Below, piece after piece: positions 7,070 through 14,131 of a stretch of DNA of 64,000 bases. The position numbers and the translations under genes were made by a program. The notes under the pieces were generated by a model. That model had not been told where the DNA came from, made no database searches, and saw only the letters and a program-made list of their open reading frames with translations. The stretch lies in NCBI RefSeq assembly GCF_000425145.1, contig NZ_AULF01000024.1, positions 1 to 64,000 on the forward strand, in the 5' to 3' direction. Position 1 is the first letter of the stretch, and each line of letters begins with the position of its first letter. Source of the DNA: Pedobacter glucosidilyticus DSM 23534. Lineage in GTDB: Bacteria; Bacteroidota; Bacteroidia; Sphingobacteriales; Sphingobacteriaceae.

Positions 7070-7733
7070 ACCACTAAAAAAAGACTTATTAACTCATTTT
7101 GATGAGTTAGGCGACGAACATATTGGCACATCTTACGATACACCTTTAAGACCAGACGCATTCGATTTAGAAGACGATGTTAAAATAGACCAAATTGCTC
7201 ATCATTTTAAGCATATCATGGATATTTTAGGGCTTGATCTTACTGACGATAGCCTAAGAGGTACTCCGCAAAGAGTAGCTAAAATGTATGTAAAAGAAAT
7301 TTTCAAAGGGTTAAATCCGGCAAATAAGCCAGATATGAAGCTTTTTGACAACAAGTACCAGTACAATCAAATGCTGGTAGAAAAAAATATTACTTTGTAT
7401 AGCAACTGCGAGCATCATTTTGTTCCTATTATCGGAAAAGCACATGTAGCTTATATCAGCAATGGTAAAGTAATTGGTTTATCAAAATTAAACCGTATAG
7501 TACAATACTTTGCACAAAGGCCGCAAGTGCAAGAGCGCTTAACCATGCAAATTGCTAACGAATTAAAGCAAGCCTTAGATACAGAAGATGTTGCTGTTGT
7601 CATTGATGCTACGCACTTATGTGTATCATCAAGAGGAATCAAAGATGTGCAAAGCTCTACAGTAACGGCAGAATATGGTGGCAAATTCTTAGATATTGAT
7701 ACCCGTAACGAATTTTTAAAACATATAGGATAA
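7050..7733 (+). CDS. folE: GTP cyclohydrolase I
   Basis: FolE converts GTP to 7,8-dihydroneopterin triphosphate, the substrate of the preceding enzyme. The zinc ligands are C120 and H123 in SNCEHHFVP and C191 in HLCVSSRG. The core motifs GLSKLNRIVQYFAQRPQVQE and the SSRGIKD loop are complete. I choose ATG 7050 (227 aa) because the frame from 7020 would lie deeper in the PTPS gene. With this start the overlap is 20 bases, still indicating coupling. The N-terminal ~45 residues (DELGDEHIGTSYDTPLR) are a family extension of unknown role. Confidence 0.95.
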   Translation: MLSTQLKPLKKDLLTHFDELGDEHIGTSYDTPLRPDAFDLEDDVKIDQIAHHFKHIMDILGLDLTDDSLRGTPQRVAKMYVKEIFKGLNPANKPDMKLFDNKYQYNQMLVEKNITLYSNCEHHFVPIIGKAHVAYISNGKVIGLSKLNRIVQYFAQRPQVQERLTMQIANELKQALDTEDVAVVIDATHLCVSSRGIKDVQSSTVTAEYGGKFLDIDTRNEFLKHIG

Positions 7734-7734
7734 C

Positions 7735-8433
7735 ATGAATTATTTGGTAATTGGTGGTAGTACAGGTATAGGTTTGGCATTAGTTAAAAAGCTGCTTGCT
7801 GATGGGCATGAGGTCATTGCTGTTTCTAGGCATAAAGGAGAATTACCTCTGGAAGCAAAATTTGTAGCCTTGGATATTTTGGAAGATATTTCTGTCTTAA
7901 AGGATCATTTACCAGAAAATTTACATGGTCTAGCTTATTGTCCAGGTACTATCAATTTGAAACCTTTCCCCCGTTTAACGGCAGACGATTTTAGAAAAGA
8001 TTATGAAGTAAATGTTATTGGTGCGGTTAAAGTTATTCAGCAAGTTTTACCACAATTAAAAGCAGCTAAACAAGCTAGTATTTTGTTGTTTAGCACTGTA
8101 GCTGCAAAAGCAGGTATGGGTTTTCATGCTTCTATATCGGCAGCAAAAAGTGCTATAGAAGGTTTAACAGTTTCTCTGGCAGCAGAATTTGCAGCATCAA
8201 AAATAAGAGTAAATGCACTAGCACCTTCTTTAACAGATACGCCTTTGGCAGCTAGCTTATTAGCTACACCAGAAAGAAGAGAAGCCTCAGAAAAAAGACA
8301 CCCACTGGGTAGGGTGGGTACCGCAAAAGAACTTGCAGAAGCAGCCTATTTTCTTTTATCTGATAAAAGTTCTTGGGTAACCGGACAAGTTATAGGTATA
8401 GATGGTGGAATGTCTACATTAAAATCATTTTAA
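7735..8433 (+). CDS. Short-chain dehydrogenase/reductase lacking the catalytic Tyr
   Basis: A 232-aa classical SDR. The NAD(P)-binding GGSTGIG is at residues 7-13, a probable NADP-type SRH follows the second strand, and the end GQVIGIDGGMSTL is complete. Catalytic Ser is S120 and Lys is K138. The residue four before the Lys is I134 (HASISAAK), where the classical YxxxK motif has Tyr. I recall related cluster-linked SDRs with the same HASxxAAK pattern, so this may be a family property rather than damage. It starts one base after the folE stop. Position suggests a reductase step on a pterin (sepiapterin reductases are SDRs), but without the Tyr the chemistry is uncertain. Confidence 0.88.
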   Translation: MNYLVIGGSTGIGLALVKKLLADGHEVIAVSRHKGELPLEAKFVALDILEDISVLKDHLPENLHGLAYCPGTINLKPFPRLTADDFRKDYEVNVIGAVKVIQQVLPQLKAAKQASILLFSTVAAKAGMGFHASISAAKSAIEGLTVSLAAEFAASKIRVNALAPSLTDTPLAASLLATPERREASEKRHPLGRVGTAKELAEAAYFLLSDKSSWVTGQVIGIDGGMSTLKSF

Positions 8434-8434
8434 G

Positions 8435-9076
8435 ATGAAGCATCTTACACTAGCGCAAATTACTGAGCTGCCATCCAGGTACCGTACCACTTTTATGAAC
8501 AGTATATCAGGCTTTAAAAGCCTACAGATGGTGGCTACAAAAAGTAATAATACCGGAGTAACCAATATTGCATTATTTAACTCCATTTTTCATATTGGGG
8601 CAAATCCGCCTTATATCGGCATGGTGCTAAGGCCAGACGGACCAGAGCATGAAACCCTAAAAAATATCAGCGAAAGCGGGTTTTATACACTTAATAACGT
8701 TAAAGAAGAATTTTACAAAGCGGCACATCAAACCAGTGCTAGGTATAAAGCCGGTGAATCTGAGTTTGCTGCATGTGGTTTTCAGGAGGAATATTTAGAA
8801 GGCTTTGATGCTCCTTTTGTGAAAGAATCATCAGTTAAACTGGGCTTAAAATTAAAAGAAATCATACCGGTTGCGTTAAATGGTACTCGCATAGTTATTG
8901 GCGAAGTGCAACATGTTTTGGTTGATGAGAATTTAATTTTAGCAGATGGTTACGTAAATCTTGCTGCAACAAATACGGTAACTGTGGCTGGTTTAGATGC
9001 TTACCATAGCACCCAATTGCTAGCCAGATTAAGCTATGCACAACCAGAAAAACATCCGGAAGAAATAAACGTTTAA
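8435..9076 (+). CDS. Flavin reductase-like (FMN-binding split barrel) protein
   Basis: A 213-aa protein of the flavin reductase-like / DIM6-NTAB fold. The pattern ALFNSIFHIGANPPYIGMVL followed by HETLKNISESGFYTLNNV is the typical FMN-binding core. Such proteins bind FMN and reduce flavin or a substrate with NAD(P)H; substrate cannot be told from sequence. It starts one base after the SDR stop, so it is firmly within the pterin operon. A role in supplying reduced flavin to cryptochrome or in pterin redox chemistry is only an inference. Confidence 0.85.
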   Translation: MKHLTLAQITELPSRYRTTFMNSISGFKSLQMVATKSNNTGVTNIALFNSIFHIGANPPYIGMVLRPDGPEHETLKNISESGFYTLNNVKEEFYKAAHQTSARYKAGESEFAACGFQEEYLEGFDAPFVKESSVKLGLKLKEIIPVALNGTRIVIGEVQHVLVDENLILADGYVNLAATNTVTVAGLDAYHSTQLLARLSYAQPEKHPEEINV

Positions 9077-9095
9077 GAAGTAATTAATCTTGAAG

Positions 9096-9782
9096 ATGAT
9101 GGAAAATAAAGTCTCAGAAAAAAAGCCAAAAGCAATGGGTACTAAAGAAAAAATTCAGAACGCTTATATAGAACATCTATTAACGGAGGGCAAACAGCCT
9201 GCATCGGTTTTTATTTTTGCTAAAAAGAATAAAATGGCAGAAGAAGAATTTTATAAGTTTTATGCCTCTTTTAGCGCTATAGAAGCTGATATCTGGAATG
9301 ATTTATTTTCTAAAACCATCGCCGAGATTAAAAGTCAGGAAGTTTGGGAACAATATTCGGCAAGAGAAAAAGCCCTTTCTTTCTTCTACAGTTTTTTTGA
9401 GCTCTTAAAAAGCAAAAGAAGTTATGCCTTACACAGCGTAAGAAGTTTTAAGAAAGGACTTAAAACTCCAACGGCATTAAGTTCAGCGAAAGAAACTTTT
9501 ACAGAGTTTAGCACCCAAATAATACAAGATGGTTTAGAAAGCGGCGAGCTTTCAGAAAGAAAGTTTATTAGCGATAAATATGTGGATGCACTTTGGTTAC
9601 AAGTAGCCTTCTTACTAAACTTCTGGGTCAAAGATCAATCCGCAGGTTTTGAAAAAACCGATGAAGCCATAGAAAAAGGTATCAACGTAACTTTTGATTT
9701 ATTCCAGCGCTCTCCTATCGATAATTTATTTGAATATGGAAAGTTTTTAGCACAGCATGCAGGTATAAAAATGGCTTTTTAA
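9096..9782 (+). CDS. TetR-like regulator (COQ9/TetR C-terminal type)
   Basis: A 228-aa all-helical protein. The N-terminus (TKEKIQNAYIEHLLTEGKQP...FAKKNKMAEEEFYKFYASF) follows the TetR HTH pattern with weak conservation. The C-terminal part (FFYSFFELLKSKRSYA ... VDALWLQVAFLLNFWVKDQS) resembles the ligand domain shared by TetR and COQ9. I use ATG 9096 rather than the TTG at 9090. It lies 19 bases after the flavin-reductase gene and precedes a UbiB-type kinase; COQ9-like and UbiB-like proteins also cooperate in quinone synthesis. Whether it binds DNA or lipid is unclear. Confidence 0.72.
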   Translation: MMENKVSEKKPKAMGTKEKIQNAYIEHLLTEGKQPASVFIFAKKNKMAEEEFYKFYASFSAIEADIWNDLFSKTIAEIKSQEVWEQYSAREKALSFFYSFFELLKSKRSYALHSVRSFKKGLKTPTALSSAKETFTEFSTQIIQDGLESGELSERKFISDKYVDALWLQVAFLLNFWVKDQSAGFEKTDEAIEKGINVTFDLFQRSPIDNLFEYGKFLAQHAGIKMAF

Positions 9783-9786
9783 CTTT

Positions 9787-9898
9787 ATAGGAGTAAGGAG
9801 TAAAGAGCAAGGAGTAAAGAGCAAGGAATAAAGATAAAGGAGCAAGGAATAAAGATAAAGGAATAAAGGGGCAAGGAATAAGGACTGAAAAATAAGGA
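9787..9898. repeat. Purine-rich imperfect tandem repeat
   Basis: The sequence is built from GGAGTAAAGAGCAA, GGAATAAAGATAAA and similar units, almost without pyrimidines on the + strand. It separates the TetR-like gene and the UbiB-like gene. It may arise by slippage; no regulatory role is visible. Confidence 0.7.
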
Positions 9899-9959
9899 TG
9901 GATTTGAGCATCTAAACCAATAGATCACGTATCATTCCATCTATTACTCACATATAAAA

Positions 9960-11270
9960 ATGAAAGAGCAAAACAGTATTCCATCTAGTAAAGTAGCTCG
10001 TTCTGCAAAATTTGTAGGCACAGGTATAAAAATAGGCGGTAATTATATCAAGCATTACTCTAAAAAACTTTTCAATCCAGATTTAAGTAGAGATGAACTG
10101 AATGAAGATAATGCCAGCGACATTTATAACTCTTTAAGCCAACTTAAGGGCAGTGCTTTAAAAGTAGCACAAATGCTTAGTATGGATAAAAATATCCTGC
10201 CAAAGGCTTATGTAGATAAGTTTTCTTTATCACAATACAATGCGCCACCTTTAAGCGGACCATTGATTGTGCAATCTTTTAAAAAGCATTTTGGTAAGTC
10301 TCCTGATAAGATTTACGATACTTTCAACTTAAAATCAACCAATGCAGCATCAATTGGACAGGTCCATCAAGCTACTTTAAAGGGGAAAAAATTAGCAGTA
10401 AAAATCCAATATCCAGGTGTTGGCAGTTCTATTTCATCAGATCTTAAATTGGTAAAACCCTTTGCTTTTAGATTGCTAGGTATGAGCGAAAAAGAGCTGG
10501 ATATTTACATGAAAGAAGTTGAAGAGCGCTTGATAGAAGAAACAGATTATGAATTAGAAGTAAAGCGCTCTCTAGAATTTTCTAAAGCTTGCGCTAATAT
10601 TCCCAATCTAGTTTTTCCGGCGTATTATCCAGAATTGTCTGGTCCACGAATAATTACGATGGATTGGATTGAAGGTCTGCATCTGAAAGAGTTTTTACAA
10701 ACCAACCCTAGTCAGGAATTAAGAAATCAAATTGGCCAGGCACTTTGGGATTTTTATAATTTTCAACAGCATGAATTAAGAGCAGTACATGCTGATCCGC
10801 ACCCGGGTAATTTCTTAATTACTCCTGAAGGCAAGCTAGGTATTATAGATTTTGGATGTATCAAAGAAATCCCAGATGATTTCTATTATCCTTTTTTCTC
10901 TACTACATCAACAGAATTATTGAACAATAAAGAAGAAACCATCAAAGCTTTTAGGCTTTTAGAGATGATTTTGCCAAAAGATAATGCTCAACAAATAGAG
11001 TTCTATTACCAAACCTATAAAGAAATGATTACCCTCTTTGCAGAACCTTATATGACAGGTGAATTTGATTTCGGGCAAACCCATTTCTTTGATGAATTAT
11101 ACACCTTTGGCGAGAAAATAGCTAAAATGCCCGAATTTAAACAGGCTCGTGGTGTGAAGCATTTTATTTATGTAAATCGTACCAACTTTGGTTTATACAA
11201 TATTTTGCATGAGCTAAAAGCAAATATCAGAACAGATACCTATAAGCCACACGTACAATTGGCTTATTAA
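9960..11270 (+). CDS. AarF/UbiB (ABC1) family atypical kinase
   Basis: A 436-aa protein of the ABC1/UbiB family, which supports isoprenoid lipid metabolism. The segment SIGQVHQATLKGKKLAVKIQ holds the ATP-binding Lys. The catalytic loop is HADPHPGNF and the metal-binding motif is IIDFG. The family N-terminal KxGQ motif reads LKVAQMLSMD here, with Ala in place of Gly. There is no C-terminal membrane helix as in UbiB of proteobacteria. The preceding TetR/COQ9-like gene and the pterin genes suggest a shared transcript, though a 177-base purine-rich gap intervenes. Confidence 0.88.
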   Translation: MKEQNSIPSSKVARSAKFVGTGIKIGGNYIKHYSKKLFNPDLSRDELNEDNASDIYNSLSQLKGSALKVAQMLSMDKNILPKAYVDKFSLSQYNAPPLSGPLIVQSFKKHFGKSPDKIYDTFNLKSTNAASIGQVHQATLKGKKLAVKIQYPGVGSSISSDLKLVKPFAFRLLGMSEKELDIYMKEVEERLIEETDYELEVKRSLEFSKACANIPNLVFPAYYPELSGPRIITMDWIEGLHLKEFLQTNPSQELRNQIGQALWDFYNFQQHELRAVHADPHPGNFLITPEGKLGIIDFGCIKEIPDDFYYPFFSTTSTELLNNKEETIKAFRLLEMILPKDNAQQIEFYYQTYKEMITLFAEPYMTGEFDFGQTHFFDELYTFGEKIAKMPEFKQARGVKHFIYVNRTNFGLYNILHELKANIRTDTYKPHVQLAY

Positions 11271-11369
11271 TGTTTGTGGAGGAATTTTAAAGTTTTTTTT
11301 AGCTTATTTATAACCTCATTTAGTTTCCTAATGCTCTATTTTCCTAAATCTCATTGGAATTTTTGCTGC

Positions 11370-11543
11370 TTATTTTTCAGAAGCAAGTGCACCAAAGGAT
11401 TTAAAGAATACTTTTTCTTTAATCTTTGTATCTTTTCTTATTGATTTTGCGAGTTTTTCTAACAACTCAAGTTTGCTAATTGAGCTCAAACTTTCAAAAA
11501 GTCCTGAATAAGTTTTAATTATATATTTTTCTGCATGTGTCAT
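11370..11543 (-). CDS. Truncated antitoxin-like small protein
   Basis: A 57-codon frame on the minus strand encoding MTHAEKYIIKTYSGLF...SISKLELLEKLAKSIRKD and ending KSFGALASEK. The order of elements (helix, LLEKLAKSI, F-x-KSFGA) resembles the antitoxins that precede PIN toxins in Bacteroidetes. Those continue for another 15-20 residues after ASEK, so this copy seems cut by a premature stop. No toxin follows: 11271-11369 contains nothing recognisable. It may be expressed as an orphan or be a remnant. Confidence 0.45.
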   Translation of the reverse strand: MTHAEKYIIKTYSGLFESLSSISKLELLEKLAKSIRKDTKIKEKVFFKSFGALASEK

Positions 11544-11637
11544 AGTTTGATGCTTTTAAAACAAATTTACAAAATTGTTTTCAAGTTTCTAATGTTGTGC
11601 GGACGCAGGTTGTTTCACCAATTAGCAGGTATTTTTT

Positions 11638-11853
11638 CTAATCGTCTTGCGTTTTAAATCTGCCATTTTGAAAATCTTGTTCTGATTTTGAGATTCTATC
11701 CTCCAATTCTCCTACAGTAAACGGCTTAAAGCTATTCTCTTTTTCAACTTTCTGACTTTTTTTCAAAAGCTTCTCCAATTGAATAATTGCTTCTTCACTC
11801 TGTAACTTTAGGAAGTCTTGAATGAATTCTAATTTTCTGCTTTGAATATCCAT
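11638..11853 (-). CDS. Antitoxin-like protein (orphan)
   Basis: A 71-aa protein, MDIQSRKLEFIQDFLKLQSE then a LEKLLKKSQK helix and TVGELEDRISKSEQDFQNGR. This layout is that of antitoxins encoded before RelE/ParE toxins in Bacteroidetes (the SEDDFKNGRF end is typical). The RelE/ParE gene that should follow on the minus strand is absent. Instead a different antitoxin-like fragment lies 94 bases further on. I consider it an orphan antitoxin. Confidence 0.6.
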   Translation of the reverse strand: MDIQSRKLEFIQDFLKLQSEEAIIQLEKLLKKSQKVEKENSFKPFTVGELEDRISKSEQDFQNGRFKTQDD

Positions 11854-11889
11854 CCTGCAAAATTTAATCCTTAATCAAAAGTATAAAAA

Positions 11890-12060
11890 CTAATCCCATT
11901 TTACTTTATCAAAAAACTCTTTAGTAATAAGGTGCTTTTTGCCTGTTAACCTACATTGTAATTGCATATTTCCATCCTCATACAATTTTATCCAAGATTT
12001 TCTTATATTCTCAGAAGTAGACAGTATATCATCTAGAATGCAATGAAGTAGACATACCAT
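11890..12060 (-). CDS. Small unknown protein or coding remnant
   Basis: A 56-codon frame on the minus strand that reads LHCILDDILSTSENIRKSWI and then KLYEDGNMQLQCRLTGKKHL. The residue pattern looks like coding sequence (mixed charges, no low complexity), but I do not recognise the family. It overlaps the end of the neighbouring 34-codon fragment in another frame, which suggests that one or both are pieces of broken genes. Confidence 0.3.
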   Translation of the reverse strand: MVCLLHCILDDILSTSENIRKSWIKLYEDGNMQLQCRLTGKKHLITKEFFDKVKWD

Positions 12061-12137
12061 TTGTCTGTAATCTTACGTCCTGAAACTGCTGCTGGTTTAC
12101 AATCTGGATGGAGTGGGTACTCGAAGTTTGGTTTCAT
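12033..12137 (-). pseudogene. Possible N-terminal fragment of a tyrosine recombinase
   Basis: A 34-codon minus-strand frame: MKPNFEYPLHPDCKPAAVSG then RKITDKWYVYFI. The order 'YPL.P...PA....I..KWYVYF' is reminiscent of the first residues of Bacteroidetes phage-type integrases. Nothing integrase-like follows, so it can only be a remnant. The assignment rests on memory of the pattern and is weak. I see nothing in 12138-12300 on either strand. Confidence 0.25.
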
Positions 12138-12305
12138 TTTAAGTTGTATTAAAATGAGTCGTTCAAAGTAGTAGAAGTAAGTAAAAATGCCCTTAGATGT
12201 ATAAATCTTGTTTTAGAACCGAAAAACGCTTGTATTACGCGTTAGAGCCGATGCTTTAAAAATGAAAGAAACTTAAATGCTCGTAACCAAACCCCTATAA
12301 AACAG

Positions 12306-12336
12306 TTAAGCTCAGAACGGGGAGAACTGAGCTTAA
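12306..12336 (-). terminator. Hairpin downstream of the tRNA-like gene
   Basis: TTAAGCTCAG (12306-12315) and CTGAGCTTAA (12327-12336) form a perfect 10-bp stem with an 11-base loop. On the minus strand it lies about 36 bases after the tRNA-like gene and is followed by CTGTTTTATA. It is a plausible intrinsic terminator with a modest U-run. Confidence 0.55.
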
Positions 12337-12371
12337 ACTAACCAATTATAAACCTAAATTAAACGAAAGGG

Positions 12372-12484
12372 CTGTAGGGGTAGGAGTCGAACCTACACGA
12401 AGTAGTTATTTCACATTGCTGCTATTTCCCAAACCTTCGCCACCGAGACAAGGAGGTGTGTCTGCCAATTTCACCACCCTACAG
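12372..12484 (-). ncRNA. Non-canonical tRNA-like gene (Leu-like body, very long variable arm)
   Basis: The minus strand folds as a class II-like tRNA. The acceptor stem is CTGTAGGG/CCCTACAG (8 bp, or 7 plus a -1:73 pair). The T-arm is GTAGG-TTCGACT-CCTAC. The D-arm GTGAAATTGGCAGACAC is that of leucine tRNAs. The anticodon arm is CCTCC-TTGTCTC-GGTGG with one U-U mismatch and would place GUC at positions 34-36, not a leucine anticodon. The variable region is 43 bases, about twice the usual maximum, closed by CGAAG/CTTCG. No CCA is encoded. A good promoter precedes it and a hairpin follows. It could be a tRNA-like regulator, a pseudo-tRNA or an odd tRNA. Confidence 0.6.
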
Positions 12485-12541
12485 TATATTTATTTTTCAA
12501 TTTTTGAAGAAGATCGCCTTCTTTCTCGTGATTGAACAATA

Positions 12542-12573
12542 CAAATGTAATAGCAAAACTTATATTTTACAAA
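12542..12573 (-). promoter_or_regulatory. Promoter of the tRNA-like gene
   Basis: On the minus strand, TTTG (12573-12570) is followed after 20 bases by TACATTTG (12549-12542). This is an exact match to the Bacteroidetes -33/-7 promoter pattern. Transcription would start about 45-50 bases before the tRNA-like body. Confidence 0.6.
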
Positions 12574-12646
12574 TATTTCAACAATATATTTTAATTTTTA
12601 GTAATTTTTTATTTAATATTGTCTACGATTAAAAAATAGCAAAAAC

Positions 12647-13123
12647 ATGATTGATAAAGCCCGCCAAAATTTAGAAATTGATAATCTGGATATTGAAATT
12701 TTGTCTATCCTGATGAATGATGCAACTACAGCTTATACAGAAATTGCCAAAGAACTCATTGTTTCAGGTGGTACTATACACGTAAGGATGAAGAAGATGC
12801 AGGATATGGGTATCATCAAAGGTTCAAATTTAATTGTGGATGCACAAAAAGTTGGCTATGATATTTGTGCGTTTTTAGGTATCTATCTAGAAAAAGGCTC
12901 TATATACCATGATGCTGTAGAGAAACTAAAGCAAGTAAAAGAAATTGTAGAGCTGCATTATTGTACGGGTGCTTATTCTATGTTTGCTAAGATTATTTGT
13001 AGAGATACCACGCATCTTCGTCACGTTTTAAACGATCAAGTACAGGCTGTACCAGGTATACAACGTACCGAAACTTTTATCTCTTTAGAGGAAAGTATTA
13101 AAAGGCAAATCACACTTAAGTAA
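12647..13123 (+). CDS. Lrp/AsnC family transcriptional regulator
   Basis: A 158-aa Lrp/AsnC regulator. The N-terminal HTH runs from LDNLDIEILSILMNDATTAY to GGTIHVRMKKMQDMGIIKGS. The C-terminal RAM ligand domain includes CAFLGIYLEKG and VVELHYCTGAYSMFAKIIC-like strands. It carries Cys residues in the RAM core (HYCTGAYS and AKIICRD). The gene is monocistronic; a terminator follows at 13195. It starts divergently from the promoter of the tRNA-like gene, about 75 bases away. The target genes cannot be read from sequence. Confidence 0.93.
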   Translation: MIDKARQNLEIDNLDIEILSILMNDATTAYTEIAKELIVSGGTIHVRMKKMQDMGIIKGSNLIVDAQKVGYDICAFLGIYLEKGSIYHDAVEKLKQVKEIVELHYCTGAYSMFAKIICRDTTHLRHVLNDQVQAVPGIQRTETFISLEESIKRQITLK

Positions 13124-13146
13124 TAAAACAATAAGGCTTGTAGTTT

Positions 13147-13164
13147 ACACCTCTTTAAAGGTGT
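13147..13164 (+). terminator. Small hairpin after the lrp gene
   Basis: ACACCT (13147-13152) and AGGTGT (13159-13164) form a 6-bp stem, 23 bases after the stop codon. The U-run after it is weak (TGATGTTTGC), so it may be only a secondary terminator. Confidence 0.35.
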
Positions 13165-13194
13165 TGATGTTTGCATACAATAGCAGAAAAACAA

Positions 13195-13222
13195 AAAAAG
13201 CGTACCATATAGTACGCTTTTT
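13195..13222. terminator. Bidirectional terminator
   Basis: AAAAAGCGTAC (13195-13205) and GTACGCTTTTT (13212-13222) are perfect inverted repeats with a 6-base loop. A- and T-runs on both sides fit termination of the convergent lrp and outer-membrane genes. Confidence 0.85.
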
Positions 13223-13244
13223 AGCTATCCAACCAGCTATATGC

Positions 13245-13862
13245 TTAGAAATGGAACTGAATTCCAATTCTAGGTGCAAAGAAGTTTGTGCCAATTGCAA
13301 AAGAATCGCTGCCAGCACCTTTTAATTCGTTACCATTAGTATCTTCTACACGGTAATTGTTGTAAGATATTCCGTTAAGGGCAAACTCAATACCAATTTT
13401 CTTAGTTGGGAAATAAGCAAAACCTGGAGATAATGCTACACCAATTGAAGTTGAAGTACCAGTTTTTGAGCCCGCATCGCCACTAGCGTCGGTAGCTTTT
13501 ACAGTACCAAAAGCCAAAGGTACTTGTAACTGACCAAAGAATTTGAATTTTTCGCCTAAAGCAGTGTAATATCTACCAAAAGGACTAACTAAAAACTCTT
13601 CTCTTTGTCCGGTAGCACTTGCAACTCCTACATTGCTGTAGTTGTAACCTATACCTGTACCAATGGCAATGTTTTCTGCTACAAAGTATCCAACACTAGG
13701 AAGTACGTTAAAACTTTCACCAGCATTAGCACCGTTAGCATCAGATTTTTCTGATTGATAAGCTACTGAACCACCAAGAATAATTTTTCCTTTTTCTGTT
13801 TGTGCTTGTGCAGAAACACCTAGTCCTGCTAATACTGCAATTGATAAAATTAATTTTTTCAT
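13245..13862 (-). CDS. Outer-membrane beta-barrel protein
   Basis: A 205-aa protein with a clean signal peptide (MKKLILSIAVLAGLGVSAQA, cut before QTEKG). The mature part alternates polar and hydrophobic residues in short strands separated by Gly/Asp turns and ends in GIQFHF, an aromatic C-terminal residue as in barrel proteins. It matches the small OmpW/OprF-like 'outer membrane beta-barrel' group of Bacteroidetes. A possible porin or structural role is all that can be said. Its -7 box (rc CAAAAATA) is at 13933-13940. Confidence 0.85.
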   Translation of the reverse strand: MKKLILSIAVLAGLGVSAQAQTEKGKIILGGSVAYQSEKSDANGANAGESFNVLPSVGYFVAENIAIGTGIGYNYSNVGVASATGQREEFLVSPFGRYYTALGEKFKFFGQLQVPLAFGTVKATDASGDAGSKTGTSTSIGVALSPGFAYFPTKKIGIEFALNGISYNNYRVEDTNGNELKGAGSDSFAIGTNFFAPRIGIQFHF

Positions 13863-13932
13863 GTCTTTTTTATATTTATATTTTACTTTGTCTTTCGACT
13901 GTTAGTCAAAATTAGTCTAAAAATCTATAATG

Positions 13933-13940
13933 CAAAAATA
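13933..13940 (-). promoter_or_regulatory. -7 box of the beta-barrel gene
   Basis: TATTTTTG on the minus strand is an exact TAnnTTTG match. It lies 70 bases before the ATG, leaving a long leader. No TTG is seen at -33. Confidence 0.4.
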
Positions 13941-14074
13941 TTTTTAAGGCCTGTACGTTTAATCTAAGTTAACTTGTTGATTCATGGGCTATATGAATCT
14001 AATCTGACTTAAGTTTTACTTATGCCTGACTTTTACAGAGGTAATAGGAGAAGCATTTTAAGATAATGATATAC

Positions 14075-14104
14075 TTGATACGTAAGAAAAATGTTGTATA
14101 TTTA
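14075..14104 (+). promoter_or_regulatory. Promoter of the tetR-type gene
   Basis: TTG (14075-14077) and TATATTTA (14097-14104) are 19 bases apart and fit the Bacteroidetes pattern with one mismatch in the -7 box. The region between is AT-rich and could hold the TetR operator, but no clear dyad is seen. Confidence 0.4.
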
Positions 14105-14131
14105 GAATAATTATTCAAAGAAGTCTAAACA

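Noticed and set aside
9422-9631. Minus-strand frame within the TetR-like gene, and other opposite-strand frames in sucA, ileS, sucB and folE
   Set aside because: They lie wholly within well-supported genes and match no family.
12372-12484. Normal tRNA-Asp or tRNA-Sec
   Set aside because: GUC would fit Asp, but the body is class II and leucine-like. The 8-bp acceptor recalls tRNA-Sec, but there is no UCA anticodon and the D-arm is not of Sec type.
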